From: Bdellovibrionaceae bacterium UBA1609
GTDB taxonomy: Bacteria; Bdellovibrionota; Bdellovibrionia; Bdellovibrionales; UBA1609
DNA: 64,000 bases
Assembly (NCBI GenBank): GCA_002321895.1
Contig: DCMZ01000003.1
Span: 725,646 to 789,645 of the forward strand
Reading direction: 5' to 3'
Shown here piece after piece: positions 1 through 7,679 of this stretch; positions within the stretch are counted from its first letter, which is position 1; every line of letters begins with the position of its first letter. The position numbers and the translations under genes were made by a program. The notes beneath the pieces were generated by a model. That model was not told the DNA's origin. It worked only from the letters and a program-made list of their open reading frames with translations, and did no database searches.

Positions 1-1
1 A

Positions 2-541
2 TACTTTGATAAATTAGGTGGCGACAACTTTTCCGCAGACTTTTACTCCTACACCGAAGAAGATGTTCGTAAGCGATTGGATGAAGTTTCAAAAGGACAG
101 AGTACAAACATTCGATCGCATACGGCGATGAGTGCTCTAAGTGTAAAGCCGGCTCTCTTTGGCGAATTGGTGTTTCCTTCACGCGAGGAAATTCTTGCAA
201 TGTATGATGATAGATTGCAGAGAGCCATGTGGTCGCATTGGTGGCCATTGTATCCAGCCCAAGATTTTCGAAGAATATCTTTAAAGCGACATACTCCTAT
301 CCGATTAGGTATTGCGGCACAAAAGATTCACATATTGATGCGGTTGGTTTTTGCCTTAAATAGAGTTTTCGTTAATTCTGGAAAACAAATGGTCGTGCAG
401 TGGGACTTGCTGGATTGGCGACCAGAGGGATATCCGGATGATTGGGATCAATTTTTCCTTCAAGATGGGGAGAAGCTACAATCCGACTTTGTAAAAATAA
501 TGGAGAGTATTAGAGAAAAAGCAGGAGACATAGTGGGTTAG
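2..541 (+). CDS. Hypothetical protein, 5'-truncated by window edge
   Basis: The reading frame is open back to base 2, so the true start lies outside the window and only the last 179 residues are visible. A TTG at 77 is an internal codon rather than a convincing start, because the frame upstream of it (YFDKLGGDNFSADFYSYTEE) looks just as protein-like. The visible part is soluble, rich in Trp and Arg in its middle (MWSHWWPLYP, VVQWDLLDWRP) and ends in a helical segment. I recognise no family. Its stop codon overlaps by 4 bases the stop of the convergent gene on the other strand. Confidence 0.7.
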   Translation, partial: YFDKLGGDNFSADFYSYTEEDVRKRLDEVSKGQSTNIRSHTAMSALSVKPALFGELVFPSREEILAMYDDRLQRAMWSHWWPLYPAQDFRRISLKRHTPIRLGIAAQKIHILMRLVFALNRVFVNSGKQMVVQWDLLDWRPEGYPDDWDQFFLQDGEKLQSDFVKIMESIREKAGDIVG

Positions 542-1497
542 GAGTAGGAACCAAAGTGGTCTAAAAAGTTTCTTGCCAACTCACGAGTCCAGTCACTTCG
601 CGAAGCTTGAGCTTTTCTCTTTTCCAAAAGTTGAATATTCACCCAATGTTTCAGCGAATCTTCCGAGAACGAATAGCCAAGGTTTCTCCACGAAGAATTG
701 GTACTTAAACCATCCAAGGTCAAATTCGGAGATACTGGTTTGTTGCCTATGAGTGATTGGCATTCGGAAATGGACAACTGATGCTTTTCACGAAGTTTTG
801 GTGAAAACACCACTTCGAAGCTGGGTCGGTCAACTATCCAGCTTTGTTCAACTAATCTTCCTAAATCAGACCGATTTCGAAAAGTGTTCGGAATTCGATA
901 CTTAAAAAAGGGTGCTGTGACTGCAACGTCTTGTAGGTGACTCAAAGATTTACTATGAGTCCTATCTATGAAAGAGAGAATTAGATCTGTATGGTGCCAT
1001 GGATGGAGACCTTGTGGCGACTGCACGCGCTTAGCTTCACCCTTTTCGCGAACGAATGAATAGGGCCTAACATTTAGAGGTATCAAACCTGTTGGAAGAA
1101 GTCTTGCCTGAGTAGAGCCTAAATCGTGCATTTTATGAATCATCTGATTGGCCCAAGATAAATAGGCTGAATTATCGATATAGTTTGGAGCAGAAATCAA
1201 AAATTGTAGTTCGGGCTGGATATGTAATCTTGTGTCTAAGGGCCAAATCGCAATATTGACGAAGCCTCTACGATAGCTTTGAAAGATATCTGCACCGTCT
1301 TTAAAAAATAAAATCTTAGTTGTGATTTTTAAATCAGTCTCTAACTTTTTTTTAAGACTTTTTAGAGTCATCGAAAGTTCGTCTTGAAAGAATCTCGGTG
1401 CGCCAATAGTAACTGCGTCATGATCAAACGTTAGCGCGGCCTGTAAGGGCGTCGATGCACTCATAGCTAAAACTTGTAGAAACGATCTTCTCTTCAT
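538..1497 (-). CDS. Secreted protein, possibly a degenerate solute-binding protein
   Basis: This is a 319-residue protein with an N-terminal export signal that contains a Tat-like motif (KRRSFLQ at residues 2-8) and a probable cleavage after about residue 20. The mature part has alternating strand/helix segments. A central stretch (FVNIAIWPLDTRLHIQPELQ) is reminiscent of the DctP/TAXI periplasmic binding-protein fold used by TRAP transporters. I do not see the conserved carboxylate-binding Arg motif of DctP, so binding function is uncertain. There is no transporter gene next to it; the TRAP operon of this window is 6 kb away and has its own DctP. The family call is tentative. Confidence 0.6.
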   Translation of the reverse strand: MKRRSFLQVLAMSASTPLQAALTFDHDAVTIGAPRFFQDELSMTLKSLKKKLETDLKITTKILFFKDGADIFQSYRRGFVNIAIWPLDTRLHIQPELQFLISAPNYIDNSAYLSWANQMIHKMHDLGSTQARLLPTGLIPLNVRPYSFVREKGEAKRVQSPQGLHPWHHTDLILSFIDRTHSKSLSHLQDVAVTAPFFKYRIPNTFRNRSDLGRLVEQSWIVDRPSFEVVFSPKLREKHQLSISECQSLIGNKPVSPNLTLDGLSTNSSWRNLGYSFSEDSLKHWVNIQLLEKRKAQASRSDWTRELARNFLDHFGSYS

Positions 1498-1578
1498 ATA
1501 ATAATTATAGGCTTCACGAAATTTTATGTCGATGCGATTTACTTTCTAAGGCCATATCAATAGTAAAGGTGTCTCACA

Positions 1579-2472
1579 ATGAATCAGTTTTGGAAAATCT
1601 ATGGATCAAAAGGAGACTGTGAAATCCACTCTGGCAGCGGGAGAGAGAACTTCTCTTTTTTTTCGGAGCAGAATCTTGAAGAAAGTTATAGGGAGGCCCG
1701 ACTAAAATGGAGAAATAGTCGGGGCACTGACCATTGGGCAGGGGCGCTTTGTGAATTCATTAAAAATCGAGGCCTTTGTCCCGAGGTGGATAGGGTTGAT
1801 TTGGGTGACAGCAATTTCTTTGATTCGGTATTTGATCAATTTCTTTCTTCGGGTCGGATGATTTTTAGAAACCAATGTGAAAATGAAATGCCGAGTCCGG
1901 AAGATGGAGATCGGTTTTTCAAGAAGTGTTTTGCTAAGGTGGTAGACTCAATAAAAAACGATCCGCAAAAAACGCACGAACAAAAATTAAAGGTGTTGGC
2001 GAGATACAAATCTCGGGAAGGAATGTTTTATATTCATGAAAAATCCATGAACGCACTCAATGAAGGCGAGAACAAAATTATTTCTAGCATCATTCAGCCT
2101 ATAACAGATTTTGCGAATGCAGTCATTGCCTGTGAAGATCGACTAGGGAGAGCTTTAGAAATAGACCCCATTGTTATTCTATATAAGGCTCCACTAGAGA
2201 AGTTTGGCATTCATGATGATCCTGGGTGTATTCAAATTCATCAGTACTTTTATGGGCCACAGATTCAATTTCCTTTGCGAGTTGTTGAGTTGGGATTTGG
2301 GGACATAATGATGTACTACAACCGTGATAGAATTCACTCGGTGCAGTTCGGAGATTTAGATTTGCCCACCTGTTGGTCTGCGGAGCCGCATTTTGCTCCG
2401 GTCTGTAATGAGCCTCGATTGAGTGTGGCCTTAACATTGCGAACGGTTGACCACTTAGAGGTTCAATCCTAA
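1579..2472 (+). CDS. Putative Fe(II)/2-oxoglutarate-type oxygenase
   Basis: The last third of this 297-residue soluble protein has the layout of a 2OG-Fe(II) oxygenase core. There is an H-x-D pair (H212, D214 in GIHDDPG), then a GDIMMYYNRDRIHSV segment that fits the usual glycine turn and distal iron histidine (H253), and an Arg in EPRLSVALTLRT (R280) that fits the 2OG-binding position. The spacing between distal His and Arg is longer than usual. The first 200 residues are helical and unrecognised. No signal peptide is seen. It sits 10 bases upstream of an HTTM/SdpB-like membrane protein gene, so the two are probably co-transcribed. The oxygenase call is inference from motifs; the substrate is unknown. 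Confidence 0.6.
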   Translation: MNQFWKIYGSKGDCEIHSGSGRENFSFFSEQNLEESYREARLKWRNSRGTDHWAGALCEFIKNRGLCPEVDRVDLGDSNFFDSVFDQFLSSGRMIFRNQCENEMPSPEDGDRFFKKCFAKVVDSIKNDPQKTHEQKLKVLARYKSREGMFYIHEKSMNALNEGENKIISSIIQPITDFANAVIACEDRLGRALEIDPIVILYKAPLEKFGIHDDPGCIQIHQYFYGPQIQFPLRVVELGFGDIMMYYNRDRIHSVQFGDLDLPTCWSAEPHFAPVCNEPRLSVALTLRTVDHLEVQS

Positions 2473-2482
2473 GCTGGACACC

Positions 2483-3295
2483 GTGTTCCTTTTAGACGTC
2501 ATATATCAATTTTTTACTTCGCCTATAGAGGCTCTGCCTTTACTGCTATTTCGTAGTTTGTTTTTTTTCACGTTATTTCTAGAAGGTTTAAAGCTATTTC
2601 GATATCGGCAGCTTTACTATGGTTCAGAGGCGATGGTTCCTCCGGATAAAAAACTTGATAAGTGGACAACGATACCTTTGCGATGGGTTAAAAGACCTCC
2701 CTCTTATAGGAGTATGTGTGTTCTGCTATTAGTGTACCTTTTTTTGGTGCTTTTGATTATGGCTGGGGTTGGGAATCGATTCCTTGCTATAATACATTTT
2801 ATATTTTTAATTGGAATTCACGAGCTAAGCCCGCTGTCTTTGAATAATGCCAACAATTACCAACGGGTATTTGCGCTGCTATTTTGCTTTTTTCCTGAAT
2901 CGGCTATCAGTCTATCAGTGGTGAACTATTCTCAAGATGAATGGGTGTGTTGGGCAGGTAGGCTTATGCAGATTCACCTATCACTGATTTATTTTTTTGA
3001 AGCTGCATTTAAGCTTAGGATACGTTCTTGGCGAAGAGGTACATCTGTCGGTTATGTATTGAATAACAATGAATTGAATATACGGAAGGTAGAAGAACTT
3101 CCGATTGCAGTTTATAAACTATTATCTTGGGGAACGATCGTGGTGGAGTTCGTGTTGGCTATTGGCCTGTGGTTTCCTCGAGTATCGCTCGTTTTCGTTG
3201 TTATTGGTGGTTTAATGCATCTTACCTTTGGTTTAATACTGCCGATTGGATATTTTTCTTTAACAATGCTGAGTTTTCTTAGCTTATTTCTATAG
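2483..3295 (+). CDS. HTTM/SdpB-like polytopic membrane protein
   Basis: The gene begins with GTG, 10 bases after the preceding stop. The product (270 residues) has about six hydrophobic segments and the N-terminal pattern of the HTTM family, related to vitamin-K-dependent carboxylase membrane domains and to SdpB of the Bacillus SDP toxin system. It ends at the last membrane segment, without the soluble C-terminal domain carried by the longer HTTM protein encoded at 6178-7539. The next gene, 4 bases downstream, encodes a one-TM protein that may supply that missing domain. Known HTTM proteins act in the inner membrane, and SdpB is needed to mature a secreted peptide. The role here is unproven. 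Confidence 0.65.
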   Translation: MFLLDVIYQFFTSPIEALPLLLFRSLFFFTLFLEGLKLFRYRQLYYGSEAMVPPDKKLDKWTTIPLRWVKRPPSYRSMCVLLLVYLFLVLLIMAGVGNRFLAIIHFIFLIGIHELSPLSLNNANNYQRVFALLFCFFPESAISLSVVNYSQDEWVCWAGRLMQIHLSLIYFFEAAFKLRIRSWRRGTSVGYVLNNNELNIRKVEELPIAVYKLLSWGTIVVEFVLAIGLWFPRVSLVFVVIGGLMHLTFGLILPIGYFSLTMLSFLSLFL

Positions 3296-3299
3296 GACT

Positions 3300-3800
3300 A
3301 TGATGACGACTTTAGAGGTCATATTTTGTTTTACATATATTCTCTTTATTCTGTCATGGCCCACAATCCTGGATCATAAGCAGAAGAGGGGTTCTGTAAT
3401 TCGAAGATGGATACAACAATTTGTTTGGGCGCTAGGGCTTCAGCACGGCTATCAAGTCTTTGCAAAAAAGCACCCTGTTGCCGATAGGGAGTTAGAAATT
3501 ATAGTTAAAATTCGAGATAGGGAGGGCTCTGTTAGTGAAATGCCTTTGAGAAGCTTTTTTGGACCAGCCAAAGACGATCAAATGCTAGTATCTAAACTTT
3601 ACGTAAAGCTACTTTTGAACTCCGAAAAATTTGATGCTTGCATTCGATGGCTCTTAAATCAGGATTTAGGAGAATGGTCTGAAGTGAATGTCCGAGTGGA
3701 GCAAAATATCATTCGCTACGTTTCACCCGGAGTATGGAAGAAAAAGAAATTGGAAAAAGAATACTATTCCTTTTCTTCCGATGCAAAAGGCCTTAGCTAA
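3300..3800 (+). CDS. Single-TM protein, SdpA-like partner of HTTM protein
   Basis: The product is 166 residues with one N-terminal membrane segment (about residues 4-22) followed by a basic linker and a soluble domain. After the linker comes GLQHGYQVFAKKHP and then a strand-rich section, a pattern resembling the segment after the last membrane helix of the 453-residue HTTM protein (GLSGPKYMSMFPDP). I infer that it is the detached periplasmic domain of an HTTM pair, comparable to SdpA beside SdpB. It starts with ATG ATG, 4 bases after the HTTM stop, so translation is likely coupled. It ends convergent with, and overlapping by 4 bases, the gene on the other strand. Sequence evidence for SdpA itself is weak. 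Confidence 0.6.
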   Translation: MMTTLEVIFCFTYILFILSWPTILDHKQKRGSVIRRWIQQFVWALGLQHGYQVFAKKHPVADRELEIIVKIRDREGSVSEMPLRSFFGPAKDDQMLVSKLYVKLLLNSEKFDACIRWLLNQDLGEWSEVNVRVEQNIIRYVSPGVWKKKKLEKEYYSFSSDAKGLS

Positions 3801-4192
3801 GGATTTTTTGCTTCTTTAATGATCTCTCTGTTAAGAGCCTTAAACTCCTGCGTGGAAACTTGAATGAATTTTTTTAGTTCTGGTCCTATACTACTTGCGA
3901 AAACTTTATTCATGTAATCAACAACTTCCGGTCGAGTTTGGCGAGCCATCTTTATTAACAATTTCTGATACTTATCGCTTATTTTTGCCTTGGCTTCAGC
4001 GGCAGAAACTGTACGTCCATTTTCTTTTGCGACTTTTTGATAAAGGCGTGCCATGCGGAATTCAAAATCCACTTCTCCCATAAAGTGTTTGGAGAGAATA
4101 TCGACGGCCTTTACTTTTTGTGCTTCAGTGAGCTGAGCCATCGACATTGAGGAATATGTCACTAGCGTTGCGAAAAAAAATAAGAGTTTCAT
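3797..4192 (-). CDS. Small secreted alpha-helical protein
   Basis: The product is 131 residues with a classical signal peptide (MKLLFFFATLVTYSSMSMA, probable cleavage before QLTEAQ) and a charged, almost entirely helical mature chain of about 110 residues without cysteines. The start ATG overlaps the stop of the upstream cupin/JmjC-like gene as ATGA. A ribosome site AAGGA lies 6 bases before the ATG, inside the upstream coding end, so the two are translationally coupled. I recognise no family. The coupling suggests that the secreted protein and the oxygenase-like protein act in the same process. Confidence 0.7.
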   Translation of the reverse strand: MKLLFFFATLVTYSSMSMAQLTEAQKVKAVDILSKHFMGEVDFEFRMARLYQKVAKENGRTVSAAEAKAKISDKYQKLLIKMARQTRPEVVDYMNKVFASSIGPELKKFIQVSTQEFKALNREIIKEAKNP

Positions 4193-5031
4193 GGAGTATC
4201 CTTTTCATTGGTTTTGTGAGTTGTAAAAGTTGGAGTGGAGGCGAGAAAGTCTTGGAGTTTCGAGTTAATCTTTTCAAGATGTTGGCTGCATCCGACTTTA
4301 TCTTGAGTATTCAATAAGGGGGAATCAAGTAGCTGGCGCATCTTTAAGTCCTTTTTATAGGCGAGCTGAAAGGCCTCTTGAAAGGTGAGTGGATGATATC
4401 CTAGCGTCAGATGAATGGTATCGTCCGAGCAAGGGAGCGCATGATGCTCCACATGTTTAGGGATATACAATGCCTTGCCTGGAGTCAGAGTATAGTCCCC
4501 GTGGCCCTTGAGATGAAAAGTCTTTTCTCCTTGGCAGCCAAAGAGAAAAACATCATAGCTATCTATATGTGGAGGAGCTATAGCGGCCCCATCTTTCACC
4601 GAAAAATAGAGATTACACGTAAACCGTGAATTGAAAACGGATGTAAAGGCACTTCTTAAAGCCATGGCATGATCAGACATACTGTCCACGGAATACAGTT
4701 TGAGAGAGTATTCTTTTGATTCGAAGGCCTGGCTTAGAGTATTTGGACTCAGTCTCCCTCCGCGCATATCACTGGTCTCAAGGACATAGTCTCTCCGAGC
4801 CTGAGTGAGAATCGCTTTGTCTAGGGCGAGATTGCTACGATGAATAAGATCTATATCAGTAGGGAAGAGTCGCTCATTGAGGAGTAGACTCTTAATGTTG
4901 TCATTTGATAAGTCAATCCTATCGTCGAAGGTGCGCAGTTGTGGTTGGTCAGAATCTACATCTCCTCCTAGATCATCTCGAAATTGCTCGGCAATTTCTT
5001 GATATTTCCGCCCTAAAGTCCTTCTGTTCAT
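4189..5031 (-). CDS. JmjC/cupin_4-like Fe(II) oxygenase
   Basis: The chosen start is ATG at 5031; a TTG five codons upstream (5046) is the alternative. The second half of the protein has the JmjC/cupin_4 (ribosomal-oxygenase-like) core: a strand then PPHIDSYDVF with the H-x-D iron ligands (about H155 and D157), GEKTFHL like the usual lysine that holds 2-oxoglutarate, then PGKALYIPKHVEHHA giving the distal iron histidine (about H196). Members of this fold hydroxylate proteins or peptides. The N-terminal 90 residues are helical. The gene diverges, with only about 50 bases between, from the 69-residue peptide gene, and is coupled to the small secreted protein downstream. Function as an oxygenase is well supported; the target is unknown. 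Confidence 0.75.
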   Translation of the reverse strand: MNRRTLGRKYQEIAEQFRDDLGGDVDSDQPQLRTFDDRIDLSNDNIKSLLLNERLFPTDIDLIHRSNLALDKAILTQARRDYVLETSDMRGGRLSPNTLSQAFESKEYSLKLYSVDSMSDHAMALRSAFTSVFNSRFTCNLYFSVKDGAAIAPPHIDSYDVFLFGCQGEKTFHLKGHGDYTLTPGKALYIPKHVEHHALPCSDDTIHLTLGYHPLTFQEAFQLAYKKDLKMRQLLDSPLLNTQDKVGCSQHLEKINSKLQDFLASTPTFTTHKTNEKDTP

Positions 5032-5082
5032 TGTCGCCCACTTCAATATTGTTTTGCCTATTTCCTGGTGTTATCATAAGCC

Positions 5083-5292
5083 ATGACAAAGAAAAATGGC
5101 AATTCCACAGAATCTAATATGAGTGAAGACCAGGTCTCGGAGTCCAATATTAAAAAGGACTTAGACCATGCACAGAAGCCTAAGGATTCTCCGAACCTAG
5201 ACTTTGATGAGTTTAGTGAGATGGATGATGAATGGTTAATAGCGGCATGCTTTTTTTGTGGTGCTACGACGGACAGTGGTGGCAGCAAGTAG
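5083..5292 (+). CDS. Small peptide, candidate modified-peptide precursor
   Basis: The product has 69 residues: a hydrophilic, acidic front (residues 1-50, rich in Ser, Glu, Asp, Lys) and a distinct C-terminus (DEWLIAACFFCGATTDSGG followed by SK) with two cysteines spaced by two residues. This leader-plus-core shape resembles ribosomal-peptide precursors. Its TAG stop shares one base with the GTG start of the next gene (TAGTG), which is strong evidence that it is translated and that the downstream lipoprotein depends on it. It diverges from the JmjC-like oxygenase gene and lies among HTTM/SdpB-like genes. There is no signal peptide. I know no matching family, and a regulatory leader ORF is the main alternative. 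Confidence 0.55.
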   Translation: MTKKNGNSTESNMSEDQVSESNIKKDLDHAQKPKDSPNLDFDEFSEMDDEWLIAACFFCGATTDSGGSK

Positions 5293-6224
5293 TGCTTCGG
5301 CTAATATTTTTTTGCCTTTTCGCGTTGGGCTGTTCTAGTCCTCAGCAGAAAAAGGTGCTCTTTACGGAAGTTATTGATGGGCAAAAGGTCCAGGTTGTTG
5401 ATGAAAAGGGTATAAGAGGGCTGTATTTTGGTACGGCTCTGCAGAGTCGCATGTTTCTCAATGATAAAAATTATGGGAAAGGTGATTATCCCGATTACTA
5501 TCACTTGGCAAAGGTATTGAACCCCAATTTAAGATCAGTGTTTGAAATTGGAATGGGGGGAGGCACCCTAGCAAAAGCTTTTTTGAAAGAATATCCAAGC
5601 ATTCAATATACTTCCGTGGAAATAGATGGACTTACAGCTCGACTGGCTCGTGACTATTTTCATTTAAAAAATTTGAAAAGGCACAATATTATTGTCGCGG
5701 ATGGAAGATCCGCTTTAGAAGCAGACAAATCGAGCTATGGTGCTATTTTTATTGATGCCTATATGCCTTTCGGTAATCGAACTTATATCCCCTCGCACTT
5801 AGTGACGAAAGAGTTTTTCCAAATGGTGAAGAGGCATTTAAATCCTGATGGAATTTTGATGATAAATGTTGTGGATTCAAGGCCAGAGGTTTCTCAAGTT
5901 TTGGTCTCGAAAGTATCGCATACTATAAATAGTGTCTTTCCTCAGGTATTTCATATCCGCACATCCTATAGAAATCAGAGGATTATTGTAGGAAGCCCAG
6001 GCTTTAAAGATCATAAGACTTTGTTTGAGAAGAGAGCTCTTGAATTGCAGTCGGGAAACACAATTCTGTCCTACGCAACTCTCCTAAAGAATATGGAGCC
6101 TTGGCAGTCTAAAAATGGAGAGGTTTTTGTAGATAGGCAGTTTCCCAAGGAGCCTCAACCACTAACGAAGCAAATTCTTATTCCAACCTCGAATGGATCC
6201 GATCAGTCATTTCCTGCTGAGTGA
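5292..6224 (+). CDS. Lipoprotein related to spermidine synthase
   Basis: The GTG at 5292 is chosen because it directly precedes a lipoprotein signal (LRLIFFCLFALGC, lipobox C at residue 14) and overlaps the upstream TAG stop. The frame extends back to 5232 but that extension has no signal. The mature protein has a class I methyltransferase/aminopropyltransferase fold: motif I as FEIGMGGGTLAKAF, the acidic residue in TSVEIDG, then VADGRSAL and IFIDAYMPFG, all typical of spermidine-synthase-like proteins. Such extracytoplasmic relatives are often not polyamine enzymes. Total length is 310 residues. The 3' end runs 47 bases into the convergent HTTM gene. Confidence 0.75.
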   Translation: MLRLIFFCLFALGCSSPQQKKVLFTEVIDGQKVQVVDEKGIRGLYFGTALQSRMFLNDKNYGKGDYPDYYHLAKVLNPNLRSVFEIGMGGGTLAKAFLKEYPSIQYTSVEIDGLTARLARDYFHLKNLKRHNIIVADGRSALEADKSSYGAIFIDAYMPFGNRTYIPSHLVTKEFFQMVKRHLNPDGILMINVVDSRPEVSQVLVSKVSHTINSVFPQVFHIRTSYRNQRIIVGSPGFKDHKTLFEKRALELQSGNTILSYATLLKNMEPWQSKNGEVFVDRQFPKEPQPLTKQILIPTSNGSDQSFPAE

Positions 6225-7539
6225 TATTTGGCACATGAAGCTCTTTAGATAGATCACAGCTCACAGAGTTAAGAATATTAAACCTTGAGAAGGCTTTATT
6301 GGTAGTGATGTAGTACCCTTCACGCAGAACAAAGTAGGTGAGGTAAGTTGCTGTGGGATATTCCGAGCAAAGTATCTTCCTGAGTTTTGGGTTGTTGGGT
6401 TTCTCTGAAAAGACACCTCTCACCGTAGCGCGGGTATAAAACCTGTTTAGAAACGGATCACTCATTAAATGACTTTGTCGGGTGCAATGTTTCAGGCTCG
6501 CGTTGTGGTTCAGTATTTTCCATTGGATCCCATCGCTTTCTATAAGTAGCAGACAGGATGTTTTATAGTGTTCTTCTCGCGGGTCAGGAAACATGCTCAT
6601 ATATTTTGGCCCGGAAAGCCCCACCACATCTAGTGAGTTTTGCAGTTCCTTTTGGATGTCATTGATTGAGGTGGATAAAAATTTACTGGGAATGCCAATA
6701 AGAACAAGCATAACAAAAAAGGCCATCATTCCTCGGCTAGATTTTTGATTGATGGAATTCTGCTTCCAAGCCACCCCTCCAAGAAGAAGTCCGATCATTA
6801 ATAATTGCCATGTGTAAATAAAGAGCGCGAAAAGAGCCAAAAAATGAAGGGCAATGAGAAGACATGTCCATAGGGGAAGAATGGATTTTTTTCTGAACAC
6901 CACTAAAATGGGAAACATAAGTTCAATTATAAAAACGCAATAGCCTAATGGGATTAGCGCTATACGGAATGTCTCAACGGGTAAAGCTGTGAGATGGCTC
7001 CATGCTGGGTTGGTAAGAGTGCCTTCTAAAATAGAGTATCCCCAATGGATGGAAGGCAGTCGGTTTAAAATTACAATAGTGTAGATAGATGCCGCTAAAT
7101 ATTGAAATGCCAATGGGATGAGTTCTCGCTTACGGGTGAATTCCCCAACACAAATTATAAGGAATACCCAGGGCGCCATGACTCCCGCGCCCCAATAGAA
7201 ATTGGGATTCCCCTTTAGAAACGTAACATGCAGTACAAAGCAAAGTCCTGCTAGGACCGCTCGGTAGGAATAGTTCTTAACAGCAAATAGGCCAATTAAA
7301 GCAGTGAGGTAAGCGATCGATAAAAGCCACCAAAGTGAAGGGGAGGAAGGGAGTGTCGAATATCCCCAATGTTCTGCTGTAAATATTACGTGTGGTGGAC
7401 GGTGAACGATGTCGTAAAGGTGGTGGGTAAAAAATGCGAATACAATGATCCCTACAGACCATTGATACACACTATCGATGGAAGCAAAAGGATTGAGGCG
7501 ATCGAATCGAAGCTTACGCATTACTTTATCTATAGCCAT
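6178..7539 (-). CDS. HTTM-family membrane protein with C-terminal soluble domain
   Basis: The protein has 453 residues with about eight to nine hydrophobic segments in the first 310 residues, including the HTTM-type opening (FDRLNPFASIDSVYQWSVGI). An extracytoplasmic domain of about 140 residues follows and starts GLSGPKYMSMFPDPREEHYK, with further Cys residues downstream. The pattern of membrane domain, then GL...MFPDP, then a strand-rich domain is what I expect of the HTTM superfamily that includes SdpB-like and gamma-carboxylase-like proteins. In the pair at 2483-3800 the same parts appear as two proteins. It converges on, and overlaps by 47 bases, the spermidine-synthase-like lipoprotein gene. 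Substrate unknown. Confidence 0.65.
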   Translation of the reverse strand: MAIDKVMRKLRFDRLNPFASIDSVYQWSVGIIVFAFFTHHLYDIVHRPPHVIFTAEHWGYSTLPSSPSLWWLLSIAYLTALIGLFAVKNYSYRAVLAGLCFVLHVTFLKGNPNFYWGAGVMAPWVFLIICVGEFTRKRELIPLAFQYLAASIYTIVILNRLPSIHWGYSILEGTLTNPAWSHLTALPVETFRIALIPLGYCVFIIELMFPILVVFRKKSILPLWTCLLIALHFLALFALFIYTWQLLMIGLLLGGVAWKQNSINQKSSRGMMAFFVMLVLIGIPSKFLSTSINDIQKELQNSLDVVGLSGPKYMSMFPDPREEHYKTSCLLLIESDGIQWKILNHNASLKHCTRQSHLMSDPFLNRFYTRATVRGVFSEKPNNPKLRKILCSEYPTATYLTYFVLREGYYITTNKAFSRFNILNSVSCDLSKELHVPNITQQEMTDRIHSRLE

Positions 7540-7645
7540 ATTCTAATTATTCATTTGGTCTTTAAGCGAAACAATCAAAGACCTAAAACCCTACAAACGT
7601 AGAGGATAGAGGTCTTTTTGTGCCCGTAGAAAGAGGTGTTTCTTC

Positions 7646-7677
7646 AAATAAAAAGGCAGCTCTAGGCTGCCCTTTTA
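7646..7677 (-). terminator. Intrinsic terminator of the TRAP operon
   Basis: On the minus strand a stem GGCAGC / GCTGCC (7666-7671 with 7655-7660) with a 5-base loop is followed by a run of T (TTTTTT then ATTT). The stem can extend through flanking A/T pairs. It lies only a few bases after the dctM stop, upstream of the HTTM gene on the same strand, so it separates the two units. Confidence 0.8.
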
Positions 7678-7679
7678 TC

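Noticed and set aside
538..1497. Complete TRAP transporter at the left edge
   Set aside because: Only a distant DctP-like protein is present; no DctQ or DctM gene lies beside it and the conserved ligand Arg motif is not visible.
5058..5288. 76-codon minus-strand frame opposite the small peptide gene
   Set aside because: It lies antisense to the coupled peptide gene, has no ribosome site and no recognisable pattern; a shadow of the plus-strand frame.
7369..7602. 77-codon plus-strand frame over the start of the HTTM gene
   Set aside because: It is antisense to the conserved membrane protein and shows no family or ribosome site.
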